A DNA stretch of 64,000 nt from the NCBI RefSeq assembly GCF_000258175.1, contig NZ_JH636049.1, positions 3,201,482 through 3,265,481 of the forward strand. The letters run 5' to 3'. Under the pieces are notes generated by a model, which worked only from the letters and a program-made list of their open reading frames with translations, did no database searches and was not told the origin of the DNA. Made by a program: the position numbers and the translations under genes. The stretch comes from Saccharomonospora xinjiangensis XJ-54. Lineage in GTDB: Bacteria; Actinomycetota; Actinomycetes; Mycobacteriales; Pseudonocardiaceae. Below, in pieces: positions 1 to 9,158 of this stretch; the first letter of the stretch is position 1; each line of letters starts with the position of its first letter.

Positions 1-344
1 GGTGGGACGTAGATCTCCTTCCTGCCCGTCTCGGCTCCGTCGATGGCCCGGACCCTGACGATGCACACGGCGGGTCGCGAAGGGTCGTTCCGGTTCACGT
101 CCACGGTGATCGACATGGCGTCGCCAGGTCGTTCCTCGAACGCGACGCGCTGGGCGTCGATGGGAGTCGCGAACCACTGCGAGTACACGAGGTAGCTGCC
201 GATGCCGAGCGCCACGACCGCGGCGAGGCCCGCCGCCCAGGCTCGTCTGCCACGCGATCCCCGGTGAGGGCGGCGGGTGCGAGTGGAGCCGTAGCGGTCC
301 CCCAGAGCGCGCGCCGACGCCTGGCCGGGCTCGGAACTGCTCAA
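1..344 (-). CDS. DUF4307 membrane protein, 3' end outside window
   Basis: Reading from 344 leftwards gives about 114 codons and runs off the window edge, so the C-terminus is missing. I start it at a TTG codon (342-344) because a GGGAGG-type ribosome binding site lies just upstream and there is no better start. The visible protein has a short polar, Arg-rich N-terminus, one membrane segment (roughly residues 37-55, AAGLAAVVALGIGSYLVY) and then an extracytoplasmic part that should form a beta-rich domain. It matches the DUF4307 layout of Rv1081c, which in mycobacteria sits divergently beside mca exactly as here. Its function is unknown. Confidence 0.75.
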   Translation of the reverse strand, partial: MSSSEPGQASARALGDRYGSTRTRRPHRGSRGRRAWAAGLAAVVALGIGSYLVYSQWFATPIDAQRVAFEERPGDAMSITVDVNRNDPSRPAVCIVRVRAIDGAETGRKEIYVP

Positions 345-487
345 CGGAGGGCCTCCCGAACGGTCTTGTCGTTGGGACGAGGAGAATGAAATCACCCACC
401 TCGCGTGTTGAGTATCCGTGAGAGCGGAACGGACATGGGCCGGGGGGCCCGCACACGACGTGCGATCGGGAAAGGAACCGAGCCGAC

Positions 488-1402
488 ATGGCGCGAACCG
501 ACGGAGAGAGGGCTGACAGGGTGGACGCGGGGTTGCGGCTGATGGCGGTGCACGCCCATCCGGACGACGAGTCGAGCAAGGGTGCGGCCACGATGGCCCG
601 CTACGTCGCCGAGGGCCACGACGTGATGGTGGTGACCTGCACCGGGGGCGAGGCGGGCAGTGTTCTCAATCCCGCGATGGACCGGCCCGAGGTTCACGAG
701 AACATGACGATGCTGCGCAGGGAGGAGATGGCGAGGGCGGCCAAGATCCTCGGCGTTCAGCATCGCTGGCTCGGCTTCATCGACTCGGGGCTTCCCGAGG
801 GCGACCCGCCGCCGCCGCTTCCGGAGGACTGCTTCGCGAACATTCCGATCGAGGAACCGGTTCGCAGGCTCGTGCAGGTCATGCGTGAGTTCCGCCCGCA
901 CGTCGTCATCACCTACGACGAGAACGGCGGTTACCCGCACCCCGACCACATCCGCTGCCACGAGGTGTCGATGGCCGCGTACGACGCCGTCGCCGACGCC
1001 GAGCGGTATCCGGACGAGGGCGAACCGTGGCAGCCGCTGAAGCTCTACTACAGCCATGGCTTCTCCAGAGCGAAGTTCGAGGCGTTCCATGAGGCGCTCA
1101 CCTCTCGCGGGCTGGAGTCGCCCTACGACGAGTGGCTGAAGAACTGGGATTCCGACCGCCCTGACGTCATGGAGCGGGTCACGACGCAGGTACCGTGCGG
1201 CGACTACTTCGAGGTCCGCGACGACGCGCTGCGCGCACACGCCACGCAGATCGACCCCAACAGCCGGTGGTTCGCCGTGCCGCTCGACCTGCAGCGCGAG
1301 GTGTGGCCAACCGAGGAGTACGAGCTGGTGCGCTCGCTCGTCGATACGACCCTTCCCGAGGACGATCTGTTCGCGGGAGTCCGAGAGAGGGTGACGACAT
1401 GA
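488..1402 (+). CDS. mca: Mycothiol S-conjugate amidase Mca
   Basis: This is a zinc amidase that cleaves mycothiol S-conjugates of electrophiles and drugs to a mercapturic acid for export plus GlcN-inositol for recycling. It acts in the cytoplasm. The 304-residue protein has the LmbE/PIG-L fold signature AHPDDE at residues 23-28, and His24 and Asp27 there should bind zinc. HPDH follows at 151-154 (third zinc ligand). Length fits Mca (about 290) and its paralogue MshB; the Rv1081c/Rv1083-like neighbours favour Mca. The start is ATG 488 with a poor ribosome binding site. The stop overlaps the next start (ATGA), so the two genes are probably translationally coupled. Confidence 0.93.
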   Translation: MARTDGERADRVDAGLRLMAVHAHPDDESSKGAATMARYVAEGHDVMVVTCTGGEAGSVLNPAMDRPEVHENMTMLRREEMARAAKILGVQHRWLGFIDSGLPEGDPPPPLPEDCFANIPIEEPVRRLVQVMREFRPHVVITYDENGGYPHPDHIRCHEVSMAAYDAVADAERYPDEGEPWQPLKLYYSHGFSRAKFEAFHEALTSRGLESPYDEWLKNWDSDRPDVMERVTTQVPCGDYFEVRDDALRAHATQIDPNSRWFAVPLDLQREVWPTEEYELVRSLVDTTLPEDDLFAGVRERVTT

Positions 1403-1761
1403 CATTGCCGGCCTTCGCGGCCGTACCCGCCATGAACGCCGGGGTCTGGGTCGCGCAGCAACCCCCCGGAGGCGAGAACGGCGACGGCGGCGGTCAGGGC
1501 GAGGACTTCGGCAAGTCCTCGCCCGTCGGCCTGCTGCTGTTGCTGGTCTTCTTCGTCGCGGTGGCGTTTCTCGTCCGCTCGATGACCAAGCATCTCAAGC
1601 GAATCCCCGCGAGCTTCGACGGCGGGTCGGCGCCCGGCGGGGACGTCGGCGGAGCCGGCGGCCGTGGGAGCACGGACGACGTCGGTGCTGATGTCGGCTC
1701 CAGCGGTGGTGACTCGGGCGGTGGTGGTGACTCCGGCGGCGGAGGGGGCGGCGGCGAGTAG
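1399..1761 (+). CDS. Small single-pass membrane protein with Gly/Asp/Ser tail (Rv1083-like)
   Basis: This 120-residue protein begins at an ATG that overlaps the mca stop codon by four bases. A short N-terminal part is followed by a Gly/Asp linker, one clear membrane segment (about residues 37-55, rich in Leu, Val and Phe), a basic stop-transfer stretch (TKHLKRIP), and then a low-complexity tail of Gly, Ser and Asp. No catalytic motif is visible. A small membrane protein in the same place follows mca in mycobacteria (Rv1083). The co-translation suggests a link with mycothiol detoxification, but that is inference from position only. Confidence 0.8.
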   Translation: MTLPAFAAVPAMNAGVWVAQQPPGGENGDGGGQGEDFGKSSPVGLLLLLVFFVAVAFLVRSMTKHLKRIPASFDGGSAPGGDVGGAGGRGSTDDVGADVGSSGGDSGGGGDSGGGGGGGE

Positions 1762-1768
1762 CGAGCGG

Positions 1769-4057
1769 CTACGCCGTCGGCACGGTTGACCGCACCGCCT
1801 TGCCGAGGTACTGCGCCGTGTATGAACCGGGTGCGTCGAGAAGCTCGCGTGGCGTGCCCTCGAACATCACCCTGCCGCCTTCGTGGCCGCCCTCGGGGCC
1901 GAGGTCGATCACCCAGTCGGCGCCCGCGATGACGTCGAGGTTGTGTTCGACCACGAGCACCGTGTTGCCGCCGTCCACCAGCCGGTCGAGAACCGAGAGC
2001 ACCACCTCGACGTCGCGGGGGTGAAGACCGGTGGTCGGCTCGTCCAGAACGTAGATCGCGCCCTGCTTGTTCAGTTCCGTGGCGAGCTTGACTCGCTGGC
2101 ATTCACCGCCGCTCAAGGTGCCAAGCGGTTGTCCCAGCGTCAGGTAGCCGAGGCCGACGTCGAGCACCGACGACAGGATCGCCTTGGGTTTGCGCTCGAT
2201 GAAGAACTCCCCGGCCTCGGTGGCCGTCATGGCCAGCACGTCGCTGATGGAGCGGTCCCGCAGCCGGTGGGTCAGCACCTCGTCGGAGAAGCGCCGCCCC
2301 TCGCACGTCTCGCACACCGACTTCAGCCCCTCGAGGAACGCGAGGTCGGTGTAGATCACCCCGGCACCCTGGCAGTCCTTGCAGGCGCCCTCGGAGTTGA
2401 AACTGAACAGCGACGGCTTCACACCGCACTCGCGGGCGAAAAGGTTACGGACGACGTCGAGCAGACCGGTGTAGGTGGCGAGATTGGACCGCCTCGACGT
2501 GCTCGGCGCCGACTGGTCGATGACCACGGCCTCGGGGTGCTGGGAGAGGAAGCCCTCGTGGACGAGTGTGCTCTTGCCCGACCCCGCGACCCCGGTGACG
2601 ACCGTGAGCACCCCCTTCGGCACGTCCACGGTGATCCCGGTGAGGTTGTGTGCCTTCGCATCGACGATCGGCAGGACTCCGGTGGCGGTGCGGACCGTGT
2701 CCTTCAACCGGGTCCCGCGCGAGAAGTACCTGCCGGTGAGCGTGTCGGCTCGCGCGAGGCCCGCGACGTCGCCGCTGTAGACGACGTGCCCTCCGCCCGT
2801 TCCGGCGTCAGGGCCCATGTCGATCACGTGGTCGGCGACGGCGACCACGTCAGGATCGTGCTCGACGACCAGGACCGTGTTGCCCCGGTCGCGCAGCCGC
2901 ACCAGCAGTTCGGTGAGCCTGTGCACGTCGCGCGGGTGCAGGCCGACGCTCGGCTCGTCGAAGACGTAGAGCATGTCGATCAGCGCGCTGCTCAGGTGCT
3001 TGACCGTCTTGAGCCGCTGTGATTCCCCGCCGGACAGGGTGCCGGTGCGGCGGTCGAGGCTGAGGTAGCCGAGGCCGATGTCCACCAGGTTGCGGAGGCG
3101 TTCGAGCAGGTTCGCCACGACCGGCGCTACCGTCGGCTCGGTGATGCCCGCGACGACGCCTTCGAGCGTGGAGACCTGCATCGCGGACAACTCGGCGATG
3201 GAGTGACCGTTCACCCGGCACGCGAGCACCTCGGGACACAGCCGGGCGCCGTCGCACGCGGGGCACACCACGGTGGTGGTGAACTGCCGCAGCACTTCCT
3301 TCTTGCGCGCGGCGGCCTCGCCCTCGCCGTCGTCCTTGTTGATGAAAAGGCGGGTGATCTTGCCTGCGAACCCTTCGAACACCGACTTCACGGTGCTGCC
3401 GTTCCAGTCGAGCGCGACCTTGGTCTCCGCCTCGGGGCCGTGCAGGAAGAGTTGCCACTCGTCGGCGTCGTAGTCTGCGAGCGGCTTGTCCGCGTCCAGC
3501 AGTCCGGAGTGTGCGTACAGCTTCCACATCCAGTTCCCGACCTTGAACTGCGGGTGCAGGATCGCGCCGTCCGCGAGTGATTTCGACCGGTCCAGCAAGG
3601 CGTCGAGGTTGGGTTTCGTGATGGTGCCGAGCCCCTGGCAGTCCTGGCACATCCCAGCGGGATCGTTGAACGAGAAGAGGTTCGACGAACCGACATGCGG
3701 CGTGCCTGCACGGGAGAACACCAGGCGCAGCAACGGCGCGATGTCGGTGACGGTTCCGACGGTGGACCGGGCGTTCCCGCCGAGCCGCTTCTGGTCCACG
3801 ATGATCGAGGCAGGCAGATTCTCGATGCTGTCAACGTCGGGCCGCGAGTAGCTCGGCAGGAAGGTGCGGGCGAAGGCGGAGAACGTCTCGTTCAACTGCC
3901 TTCCGGACTCCGCCGCGATCGTGTCGAACACCAGCGACGACTTACCGGAACCGGACACCCCGGTGAAGGCGGTGATCCGGTGTTTCGGCACGGCGACGGT
4001 GATGTCGGCGAGATTGTTCTCGCGCGCGCCGGTGATGACGATGTGAGTGTTGTCCAC
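1769..4057 (-). CDS. UvrA-like ABC ATPase of the DrrC drug-resistance type
   Basis: The protein has 762 residues, shorter than housekeeping UvrA (about 950) and the size of DrrC and other 'short UvrA' proteins. It has two ABC ATPase halves: Walker A GVSGSGKS at 33-40 and a second GVAGSGKS near 490, with signatures LSGGESQR near 345 and LSGGECQR near 650. CxxC pairs (CQDCQG, CPACDG, CKDCQG, CETCEG) are the zinc-finger regions. The reading frame stays open far upstream, but I start at GTG 4057, which has CCGAGGAG upstream and begins the conserved N-terminus. It lies downstream of a DrrAB-type exporter. DrrC-type proteins are thought to displace intercalating drugs from DNA; the substrate here is unknown. 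Confidence 0.88.
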   Translation of the reverse strand: MDNTHIVITGARENNLADITVAVPKHRITAFTGVSGSGKSSLVFDTIAAESGRQLNETFSAFARTFLPSYSRPDVDSIENLPASIIVDQKRLGGNARSTVGTVTDIAPLLRLVFSRAGTPHVGSSNLFSFNDPAGMCQDCQGLGTITKPNLDALLDRSKSLADGAILHPQFKVGNWMWKLYAHSGLLDADKPLADYDADEWQLFLHGPEAETKVALDWNGSTVKSVFEGFAGKITRLFINKDDGEGEAAARKKEVLRQFTTTVVCPACDGARLCPEVLACRVNGHSIAELSAMQVSTLEGVVAGITEPTVAPVVANLLERLRNLVDIGLGYLSLDRRTGTLSGGESQRLKTVKHLSSALIDMLYVFDEPSVGLHPRDVHRLTELLVRLRDRGNTVLVVEHDPDVVAVADHVIDMGPDAGTGGGHVVYSGDVAGLARADTLTGRYFSRGTRLKDTVRTATGVLPIVDAKAHNLTGITVDVPKGVLTVVTGVAGSGKSTLVHEGFLSQHPEAVVIDQSAPSTSRRSNLATYTGLLDVVRNLFARECGVKPSLFSFNSEGACKDCQGAGVIYTDLAFLEGLKSVCETCEGRRFSDEVLTHRLRDRSISDVLAMTATEAGEFFIERKPKAILSSVLDVGLGYLTLGQPLGTLSGGECQRVKLATELNKQGAIYVLDEPTTGLHPRDVEVVLSVLDRLVDGGNTVLVVEHNLDVIAGADWVIDLGPEGGHEGGRVMFEGTPRELLDAPGSYTAQYLGKAVRSTVPTA

Positions 4058-4080
4058 TCGGGATCTCCTCGGTTTCTCGG

Positions 4081-4114
4081 TGCCGCCCCGCGCAGCTGGC
4101 TGCGCGGGGCGGCA
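4081..4114 (-). terminator. Perfect 15-bp hairpin between exporter permease and UvrA-like gene
   Basis: Positions 4081-4095 and 4100-4114 are perfectly complementary around the 4-base loop CTGG. The stem is almost all G and C (TGCCGCCCCGCGCAG). No T-run follows. It starts 12 bases after the permease stop codon and ends 24 bases before the UvrA-like start in the direction of transcription. It could be a terminator or attenuator that lowers expression of the UvrA-like gene relative to the transporter, or it could protect mRNA 3' ends. Confidence 0.7.
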
Positions 4115-4125
4115 TGAAGCACGGC

Positions 4126-5022
4126 CTAGCGGCTCAATCGCCGGAAGTGGCGGACGGACAGGGGGAAGAAGACGGCGATCAGCAGCACCGGCCACACCAC
4201 GGCAGGCAGCATCGGGTGTGTGGCGACCCAGGAATCGCTTGTCCAGCCGGGGTTGCCGAAGAGATCGCGGACGGCGGCGACCGTTGCCGAAAGCGGGTTC
4301 CACTCGGCGATCGCGCCGAGCCAGCCGGGCATCGTGGCCGGAGACACGAAGGCGTTGGAGAGGAATCCCACCGGCCACACGAGAATCTGCAGCGCCATCA
4401 CCGACTCGGGCCCTCGCGCGACGAGGCCGAGATAGATACCGAGCCACAGCATCGCGAGGCGCAGCAGCAACAACAGGCCGAACGCGGCGAGGGTGGTGCC
4501 GAGTGTGCCATGAGGTTGCCAGCCGGCGGCGAGCCCCGCGGCCACCAGAACGGCAAGGGTGACGGCGCTGCTCAGCAGGTCGGCGGTGGCGCGGCCGACC
4601 ACGACCGCCGAGGCCGCCATCGGCAGCGAACGGAACCGGTCGGTGACACCGCGCGCGAGGTCGGTGCTGATGGCCGTGAACGTCGATTCGACGCCGAACA
4701 CCATGGTCAGCGCGAACACACCCGGGACGAGGAACTCCCAGTAGTCGCCGGGTACCGCCATCGCTCCTCCGAAGAGGAAGCCGAACATCAGCAGCACCAT
4801 CACCGAGAACAGCAGGTTGGCCACCAGCATCCCCGGCTGGTTGGCCCAGTGAGCGAGGTCGCGGCGCGTCACCGTCCACGCGTCGGCCAATGCCCAGCGC
4901 AGCCGTGACGCCGCTGTCGTCGGCAACTCGGCAGGGCTGGGAGCCGAGGAGAAGGCGAGTGAGGTCGTGCCAGTCATGTCGGTTGTGCCAGTCATGCCAG
5001 TCATGCCAGTCATGCCAGTCAT
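4126..5022 (-). CDS. ABC-2 type drug exporter permease (DrrB family)
   Basis: This 298-residue membrane protein is the permease partner of the ATPase encoded just upstream. After a repetitive N-terminus (Met-Thr-Gly units) and a cytoplasmic stretch with the typical [14 protein letters not shown] segment, it has about six hydrophobic segments of the ABC-2 family. The motif [21 protein letters not shown] and the late segment [14 protein letters not shown] are DrrB-like. The ATG start (5020-5022) overlaps the ATPase stop in ATGA, so the two subunits are coupled. Like other DrrAB pairs it probably exports a hydrophobic compound; the substrate cannot be read from the sequence. Confidence 0.87.
   Translation of the reverse strand: MTGMTGMTGMTGTTDMTGTTSLAFSSAPSPAELPTTAASRLRWALADAWTVTRRDLAHWANQPGMLVANLLFSVMVLLMFGFLFGGAMAVPGDYWEFLVPGVFALTMVFGVESTFTAISTDLARGVTDRFRSLPMAASAVVVGRATADLLSSAVTLAVLVAAGLAAGWQPHGTLGTTLAAFGLLLLLRLAMLWLGIYLGLVARGPESVMALQILVWPVGFLSNAFVSPATMPGWLGAIAEWNPLSATVAAVRDLFGNPGWTSDSWVATHPMLPAVVWPVLLIAVFFPLSVRHFRRLSR
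4986..5021 (-). repeat. Four tandem 9-bp units at the permease start codon
   Basis: The plus-strand unit TGCCAGTCA is repeated four times without change, and a degenerate copy lies further into the gene. Read as coding, each unit supplies ATG-ACT-GGC, so the permease begins Met-Thr-Gly four times with several in-frame ATG codons. The unit length is a multiple of three, so slippage would change N-terminal length but not frame. Confidence 0.85.
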
Positions 5023-5984
5023 GCCACCGTCTCCTTCATGGGTCGGTCGGTACCGGTGATCCGCAGGAACACGTCGTCAAGCGTGGGGCGGCGGATGCTG
5101 ACGTCCTCGACGGTGAGCCCGGCCTCGTCAACAGCGCGGAGGAACGCCCCGAGCGCGCCGACGCGGTCGGAGACGGGCGCACTGAGGCGGTTGCGGTCGG
5201 CGTCGGTGTGGACGTCGGTGCCGCAGACCCGGCTGAGCAGCCCTGCGGCGGCGGGGAGCTCGTCGGCGCGGTGAACGGTGACGTCGAGGTGGTCGCCGCC
5301 GATGCGTGCCTTCAACTCCTCCGGCGATCCCTGCGCGACGACCTTGCCGCCGTCCACAACCGAGATCGCGTCGGCGAGCTGGTCGGCCTCCTCCAGGTAC
5401 TGCGTCGTGAGGATCACCGTCGTCTTCATGGCGGCCAGTTCGCGCACCGCGTCCCACATCTCCGTGCGGGCGCGGGGATCGAGCCCCGTCGTCGGCTCGT
5501 CGAGGAACAGCACGGGTGGTGCGGTGAGCAGACCCGCGGCGAGGTCGAGCCTGCGGCGCATCCCGCCGGAGTACCCCTTCACCGGCTTGCCTGCCGCCTC
5601 GCTGAGCCTGAACGCGGTCAGCAGTTCGTCGGCCCTTCGCGCCGCGTCGGATGGACTCAGGTGGTAGAGCCGTCCGAACATCACGAGGTTCTGCCGCCCC
5701 GTGAGGATCTCGTCCACGGCGGCGTGCTGGCCGACGAGGCCAATGCTGCGCCGGACCTGCGGCGCCTGGGCGCGCACATCGAAGCCCGCGACCCGCGCGG
5801 TGCCGGAATCGGCGCGGGCCAGTGTGCTCAGCACCCTCACCGTGGTGGTCTTCCCCGCGCCGTTGGGGCCGAGGATCCCGTGCACGGTTCCGGAAGGAAC
5901 GAGGAGATCCAATCCGTCGAGGGCGTTGGTGGTGTCGTAACGCTTGCGTAGTCCTGCGGCCTCCACGGCCGGAGCGGGGTTCAT
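5019..5984 (-). CDS. ABC exporter ATP-binding subunit (DrrA family)
   Basis: This 321-residue ATPase drives the adjacent DrrB-type permease. Walker A is GPNGAGKTT (39-47), the signature is [15 protein letters not shown], and Walker B is [14 protein letters not shown]-terminal extension of about 100 residues ends in [14 protein letters not shown], which is typical of DrrA. An upstream in-frame ATG exists at 5999, but I choose ATG 5984 because TTCGGAGGG precedes it at the right distance. It is the first gene of the order ATPase, permease, UvrA-like, divergent from a TetR regulator. Confidence 0.92.
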   Translation of the reverse strand: MNPAPAVEAAGLRKRYDTTNALDGLDLLVPSGTVHGILGPNGAGKTTTVRVLSTLARADSGTARVAGFDVRAQAPQVRRSIGLVGQHAAVDEILTGRQNLVMFGRLYHLSPSDAARRADELLTAFRLSEAAGKPVKGYSGGMRRRLDLAAGLLTAPPVLFLDEPTTGLDPRARTEMWDAVRELAAMKTTVILTTQYLEEADQLADAISVVDGGKVVAQGSPEELKARIGGDHLDVTVHRADELPAAAGLLSRVCGTDVHTDADRNRLSAPVSDRVGALGAFLRAVDEAGLTVEDVSIRRPTLDDVFLRITGTDRPMKETVA

Positions 5985-5997
5985 TCGCCCTCCGAAC

Positions 5998-6044
5998 ACT
6001 CTACGTTGTATGGAGAAGTTAGATTACTCTACACTGTATGGAGA
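5998..6044. promoter_or_regulatory. Two direct 19-bp operator copies between exporter and tetR
   Basis: Positions 5998-6016 and 6026-6044 carry ACTCTACnnTGTATGGAGA twice, with a period of 28 bp. Each copy contains a small dyad: TACACTGTA in the second copy (TACA-N-TGTA) and TAC-GTT-GTA in the first. The pair overlaps plausible promoters on both strands. For tetR these are -35 TTGTAT (6006-6011) and -10 TACACT (6030-6035). For the exporter they are -35 TTGCAA (6050-6045) and -10 TAATCT (6026-6021). This is the expected layout for a TetR protein repressing itself and the divergent exporter operon. Confidence 0.7.
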
Positions 6045-6079
6045 TTGCAAGCCGGGGTAACGTGTGGGAGGTGAGCAGC

Positions 6080-6847
6080 GTGTACGTGGGCGGCGGTGAC
6101 CCGAAGCGCAGCATGGAACTGCTGTGGGGGGTGACGGAAAAGCCGAGGCGAGGGCCGAAGCCGAGATTCAGTGTCGAGGACATCGTCGCCAAGGCCATCG
6201 AGCTGGCGGACGCCGACGGCATCGAAGCGGTCACCATGCGCGGAGTCGCGTCGGCTCTCGGTCTGACGGCCATGTCGCTCTACGGCTATGTGCCGGGCAA
6301 GTCGGAACTCGTTGATCTCATGGTGGACAGGGTTCATGCCGAACTGGGCCCGCCCGAGCCGTCCGGCCCGGGGTGGCGGGCCGAAGTGGAGGCGCTGGCC
6401 CGCCAGGCGTGGGAGCTGCACCTTCGGCACCCGTGGCTGCTCCAGGTCTCCATGGCGCGGCCTCTGCTCGGCCCGAACGTCATCGCCAAGTACGACACCG
6501 ACCTCCGCGCCGTCTCGAACCTCAAGCTGACGCCCGTCGAAATGGACCAGGTGGTCACCCTCCTGGCCAACTACATCCACAGCGCCGCCCGTGCCGCCGT
6601 CGAGGTCCGCAGGGTCGGGCAGGATACGGGCAAGGACAATCCGGAGTGGTGGACCGAGTACGAACCGCTGCTCGCGAAGGTGCTGGACGCGGAGCGGTTT
6701 CCGATGGCAGGCGAGGTCGGGAACGCCGTCGGCGAGGAGTACTACGGACCCAACGCCCCCGAGCTGGCGTTCGAGTTCGGTCTCGAAGTCCTGCTCGACG
6801 GCATTGCCGTGCTCGTCGATAGGGCTGCGCGCCGCGGCGAGGGCTGA
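6080..6847 (+). CDS. TetR-family regulator of the divergent drug exporter
   Basis: The 255-residue protein has an N-terminal TetR helix-turn-helix (about residues 30-80, including EAVTMRGVASALGLTAMSLYGYV) and a long helical C-terminal domain of the tetracycline-repressor type. It opens with the family's GGGDP..MELLWG..RPRRGPKP segment. An in-frame ATG at 6038 lies inside the second operator copy. I prefer GTG 6080 because GGGAGG is 8 bases upstream. It is divergent from the DrrA/DrrB/UvrA-like genes and is probably a ligand-responsive repressor of both directions. The inducer is unknown. Confidence 0.88.
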   Translation: MYVGGGDPKRSMELLWGVTEKPRRGPKPRFSVEDIVAKAIELADADGIEAVTMRGVASALGLTAMSLYGYVPGKSELVDLMVDRVHAELGPPEPSGPGWRAEVEALARQAWELHLRHPWLLQVSMARPLLGPNVIAKYDTDLRAVSNLKLTPVEMDQVVTLLANYIHSAARAAVEVRRVGQDTGKDNPEWWTEYEPLLAKVLDAERFPMAGEVGNAVGEEYYGPNAPELAFEFGLEVLLDGIAVLVDRAARRGEG

Positions 6848-6938
6848 CCAGCTCGCGTTCCAGCATGCCTGCGGCGACGCACCCACCGCACCTGCGGTTC
6901 CGCTGTGAGCAGCCGTCGCGTGTGACACGCTGAAGCTC

Positions 6939-8942
6939 ATGAATCGCCTCGCCGACGCCACGTCGCCGTACCTGCTCCAGCACGCCGACAACCCCGTGGA
7001 CTGGTGGCCGTGGGGACCGGAAGCGCTTGGCGAGGCACGGCGTAGGGACGTGCCGATCCTGCTGTCGATCGGGTACGCCGCATGCCACTGGTGTCACGTC
7101 ATGGCACACGAGTCCTTCTCCGACGACGACGTCGCGGCGTTCATGAACGAGCACTTCGTCAACATCAAGGTGGACAGGGAGGAGCGGCCCGACATCGACG
7201 CCGTGTACATGGCCGCCACCCAAGCCATGACCGGGCAGGGCGGGTGGCCCATGACGTGCTTCCTCACCCCTGAAGGGAAGCCGTTCCACTGCGGCACGTA
7301 CTACCCGCCCGTCCCTGCCCACGGTATGCCGTCGTTCCGGCAGGTGCTGGAGGCTGTCGATCAGGCGTGGCGGGAGCGTCGCGCCGAGCTGGTGGAGGGC
7401 GCGGGCCGCATCGTCGAGCACATCGCCGAGCGGACGACGCCCCTGAGCACTCACCCCGTTGACGAGGACACCGTGACGTCGGCCGTCGCCACGTTGCGCA
7501 CAGAGACCGACCCGGGCCACGGTGGATTCGGTGGCGCGCCGAAGTTCCCGCCGTCGATGGTGCTGGAGTTCCTGCTGCGCCATTACGAACGAACCGGCTC
7601 GGCGCAAGCTCTGTCTATTGTGGACCTCACTGCCGAGGGAATGGCCCGTGGCGGCATCTACGACCAGCTCGCAGGCGGGTTCGCCCGCTACTCAGTTGAC
7701 GCGGGGTGGGTCGTACCGCACTTCGAGAAAATGCTGTATGACAACGCACTGCTGCTGCGGTTCTACGCGCACCTCGCCCGGCGCACCGGTTCCGCGCTGG
7801 CTCATCGCGTCGCCGGTGAGACGGCGGAGTTCCTGCTGCGCGACCTCCGCACCCCGGAGGGCGGGTTCGCCTCGTCCCTCGACGCGGACACCGACGGCGT
7901 CGAGGGACTGACCTACGTCTGGACGCCGCAACAACTCGTTGACGTGCTCGGCCGCGACGACGGCGTGTGGGCGGCGGAGACGTTCGGTGTCACAAGGGAG
8001 GGCACCTTCGAGCGGGGAGCGTCCACACTCCAGTTGCGGCGTGACCCGGACGATCCCGCCCGTTGGATGCGGGTCACGTCCGCGCTGGTGGAGGCGCGGA
8101 ACGCCCGCCCGCAGCCCGCTCGCGACGACAAGGTGATCGCCGCGTGGAACGGCCTCGCCATCACGGCACTCGCCGAGGCGGGTCTCGCCCTGCGGCGACC
8201 GGAGTGGGTGGAGGCGGCCGTGGCGGCCGGAGCGTTCGTGCTCGACGTCCACGCCTCCGGCGACGGACTGCTGCGCAGCTCGCGCGACGGCGTGGCAGGT
8301 GCGGCCGCCGGTGTCCTCGAAGACTACGGGTGTCTCGCCGACGGCCTGCTCGCCCTGCACCAGGCGACCGGCGAATCCGGGTGGCTGGTCGAGGCGACCT
8401 CGCTGATCGACACGGCGCTGCGGAGGTTCGGCGTCGAGGGCGCGCCGGGAGCCTTCCACGACACGGCGGAGGATGCGGAGACGCTCGTGCACCGGCCGAG
8501 CGATCCCACCGACAACGCGAGCCCGTCAGGGGCATCCGCGCTGGCTGGCGCGCTGCTCACGGCGTCCGCGCTGGCAGGCCCGGATCGCGCGGGAGCGTAT
8601 CGGGCGGCGTGCGAGGAGGCACTCCGCAGGGCAGGCGCGCTGGTGGCGCAGGCACCGCGGTTCGCGGGGCACTGGCTGTCGGTGGCCGAGGCGATGTTGT
8701 CCGGCCCCGTGCAGGTGGCCGTCGTGGGCTCTGACGCGCAGGAGCGCGCCGACCTGCTCACCGAGGCCGCGAGGAACGTGCACGGCGGGGGCGTGGTGCT
8801 GGGCGGGAGCCCCGAGGCCGACGGTGTTCCGTTGCTGGCCGACCGTTCCCTCGTGGACGGCGCGGCCGCGGCGTACGTCTGTCACGGCTATGTCTGCGAC
8901 CGCCCGGTGACCGACACCGAATCCCTAGCCAGGCTGCTCTGA
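6939..8942 (+). CDS. DUF255 thioredoxin-domain protein (YyaL/SSP411 family)
   Basis: This 667-residue protein begins with the family's very conserved [21 protein letters not shown] segment and a thioredoxin-like domain. The domain carries CHWC at residues 49-52, a candidate redox or metal-binding pair. The rest, from about residue 190, matches the alpha/alpha-barrel seen in sugar epimerases and cellobiose epimerases. Its biochemical role is not established in bacteria. In M. tuberculosis the orthologue Rv1084 directly follows Rv1083; here the drug-exporter genes separate the two. Confidence 0.88.
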   Translation: MNRLADATSPYLLQHADNPVDWWPWGPEALGEARRRDVPILLSIGYAACHWCHVMAHESFSDDDVAAFMNEHFVNIKVDREERPDIDAVYMAATQAMTGQGGWPMTCFLTPEGKPFHCGTYYPPVPAHGMPSFRQVLEAVDQAWRERRAELVEGAGRIVEHIAERTTPLSTHPVDEDTVTSAVATLRTETDPGHGGFGGAPKFPPSMVLEFLLRHYERTGSAQALSIVDLTAEGMARGGIYDQLAGGFARYSVDAGWVVPHFEKMLYDNALLLRFYAHLARRTGSALAHRVAGETAEFLLRDLRTPEGGFASSLDADTDGVEGLTYVWTPQQLVDVLGRDDGVWAAETFGVTREGTFERGASTLQLRRDPDDPARWMRVTSALVEARNARPQPARDDKVIAAWNGLAITALAEAGLALRRPEWVEAAVAAGAFVLDVHASGDGLLRSSRDGVAGAAAGVLEDYGCLADGLLALHQATGESGWLVEATSLIDTALRRFGVEGAPGAFHDTAEDAETLVHRPSDPTDNASPSGASALAGALLTASALAGPDRAGAYRAACEEALRRAGALVAQAPRFAGHWLSVAEAMLSGPVQVAVVGSDAQERADLLTEAARNVHGGGVVLGGSPEADGVPLLADRSLVDGAAAAYVCHGYVCDRPVTDTESLARLL

Positions 8943-8958
8943 CACCCCTGACCTCACA

Positions 8959-9114
8959 CACCGTGTCCTCACTTCCTGCACGGGTGTTTGCACCTGGCGC
9001 ACCGTGTCCGCACTTCCTGCACCCGTGTCCGCACTTCCCGTTCGGCTCGTGTGCGGGAACTGCAACCACCTGTGCATAACCTGCAAACACCCGTGCACAG
9101 GCTGCGGACACGAT
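8959..9114. repeat. Array A of the 21-bp repeat: four forward then three inverted units
   Basis: Forward units (GTGTCC-type anchors) start at 8963, 8984, 9004 and 9025. Inverted units (GGACAC-type anchors) end at 9069, 9090 and 9111. Spacing is 21 bp with one 20-bp step. The unit reads close to GTGTCCGCACTTCCTGCAC plus two bases. Because the two halves point at each other, the transcript could fold into a long imperfect hairpin. The array fills most of the gap between the DUF255 gene and the acyl-CoA oxidase gene. Confidence 0.85.
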
Positions 9115-9158
9115 CTTCGAAGACTGCGGGGAGCCGACCGTTCGGGCAGGCTGGAGGC

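Noticed and set aside
4058..4879. N-terminal extension of the UvrA-like protein
   Set aside because: It overlaps the permease gene in another frame and has no UvrA similarity; a good start with ribosome binding site exists at 4057.
4986..5021. Phase-variable repeat
   Set aside because: The unit is 9 bp, so changes in copy number cannot shift the reading frame.
1769..6847. Part of an antibiotic biosynthetic cluster
   Set aside because: Resistance-type genes are present, but no polyketide synthase, NRPS, glycosyltransferase or other biosynthetic gene lies nearby.
8959..9114. CRISPR-like array
   Set aside because: Units are contiguous or mirrored with no unique spacers, and there are no cas genes in the window.
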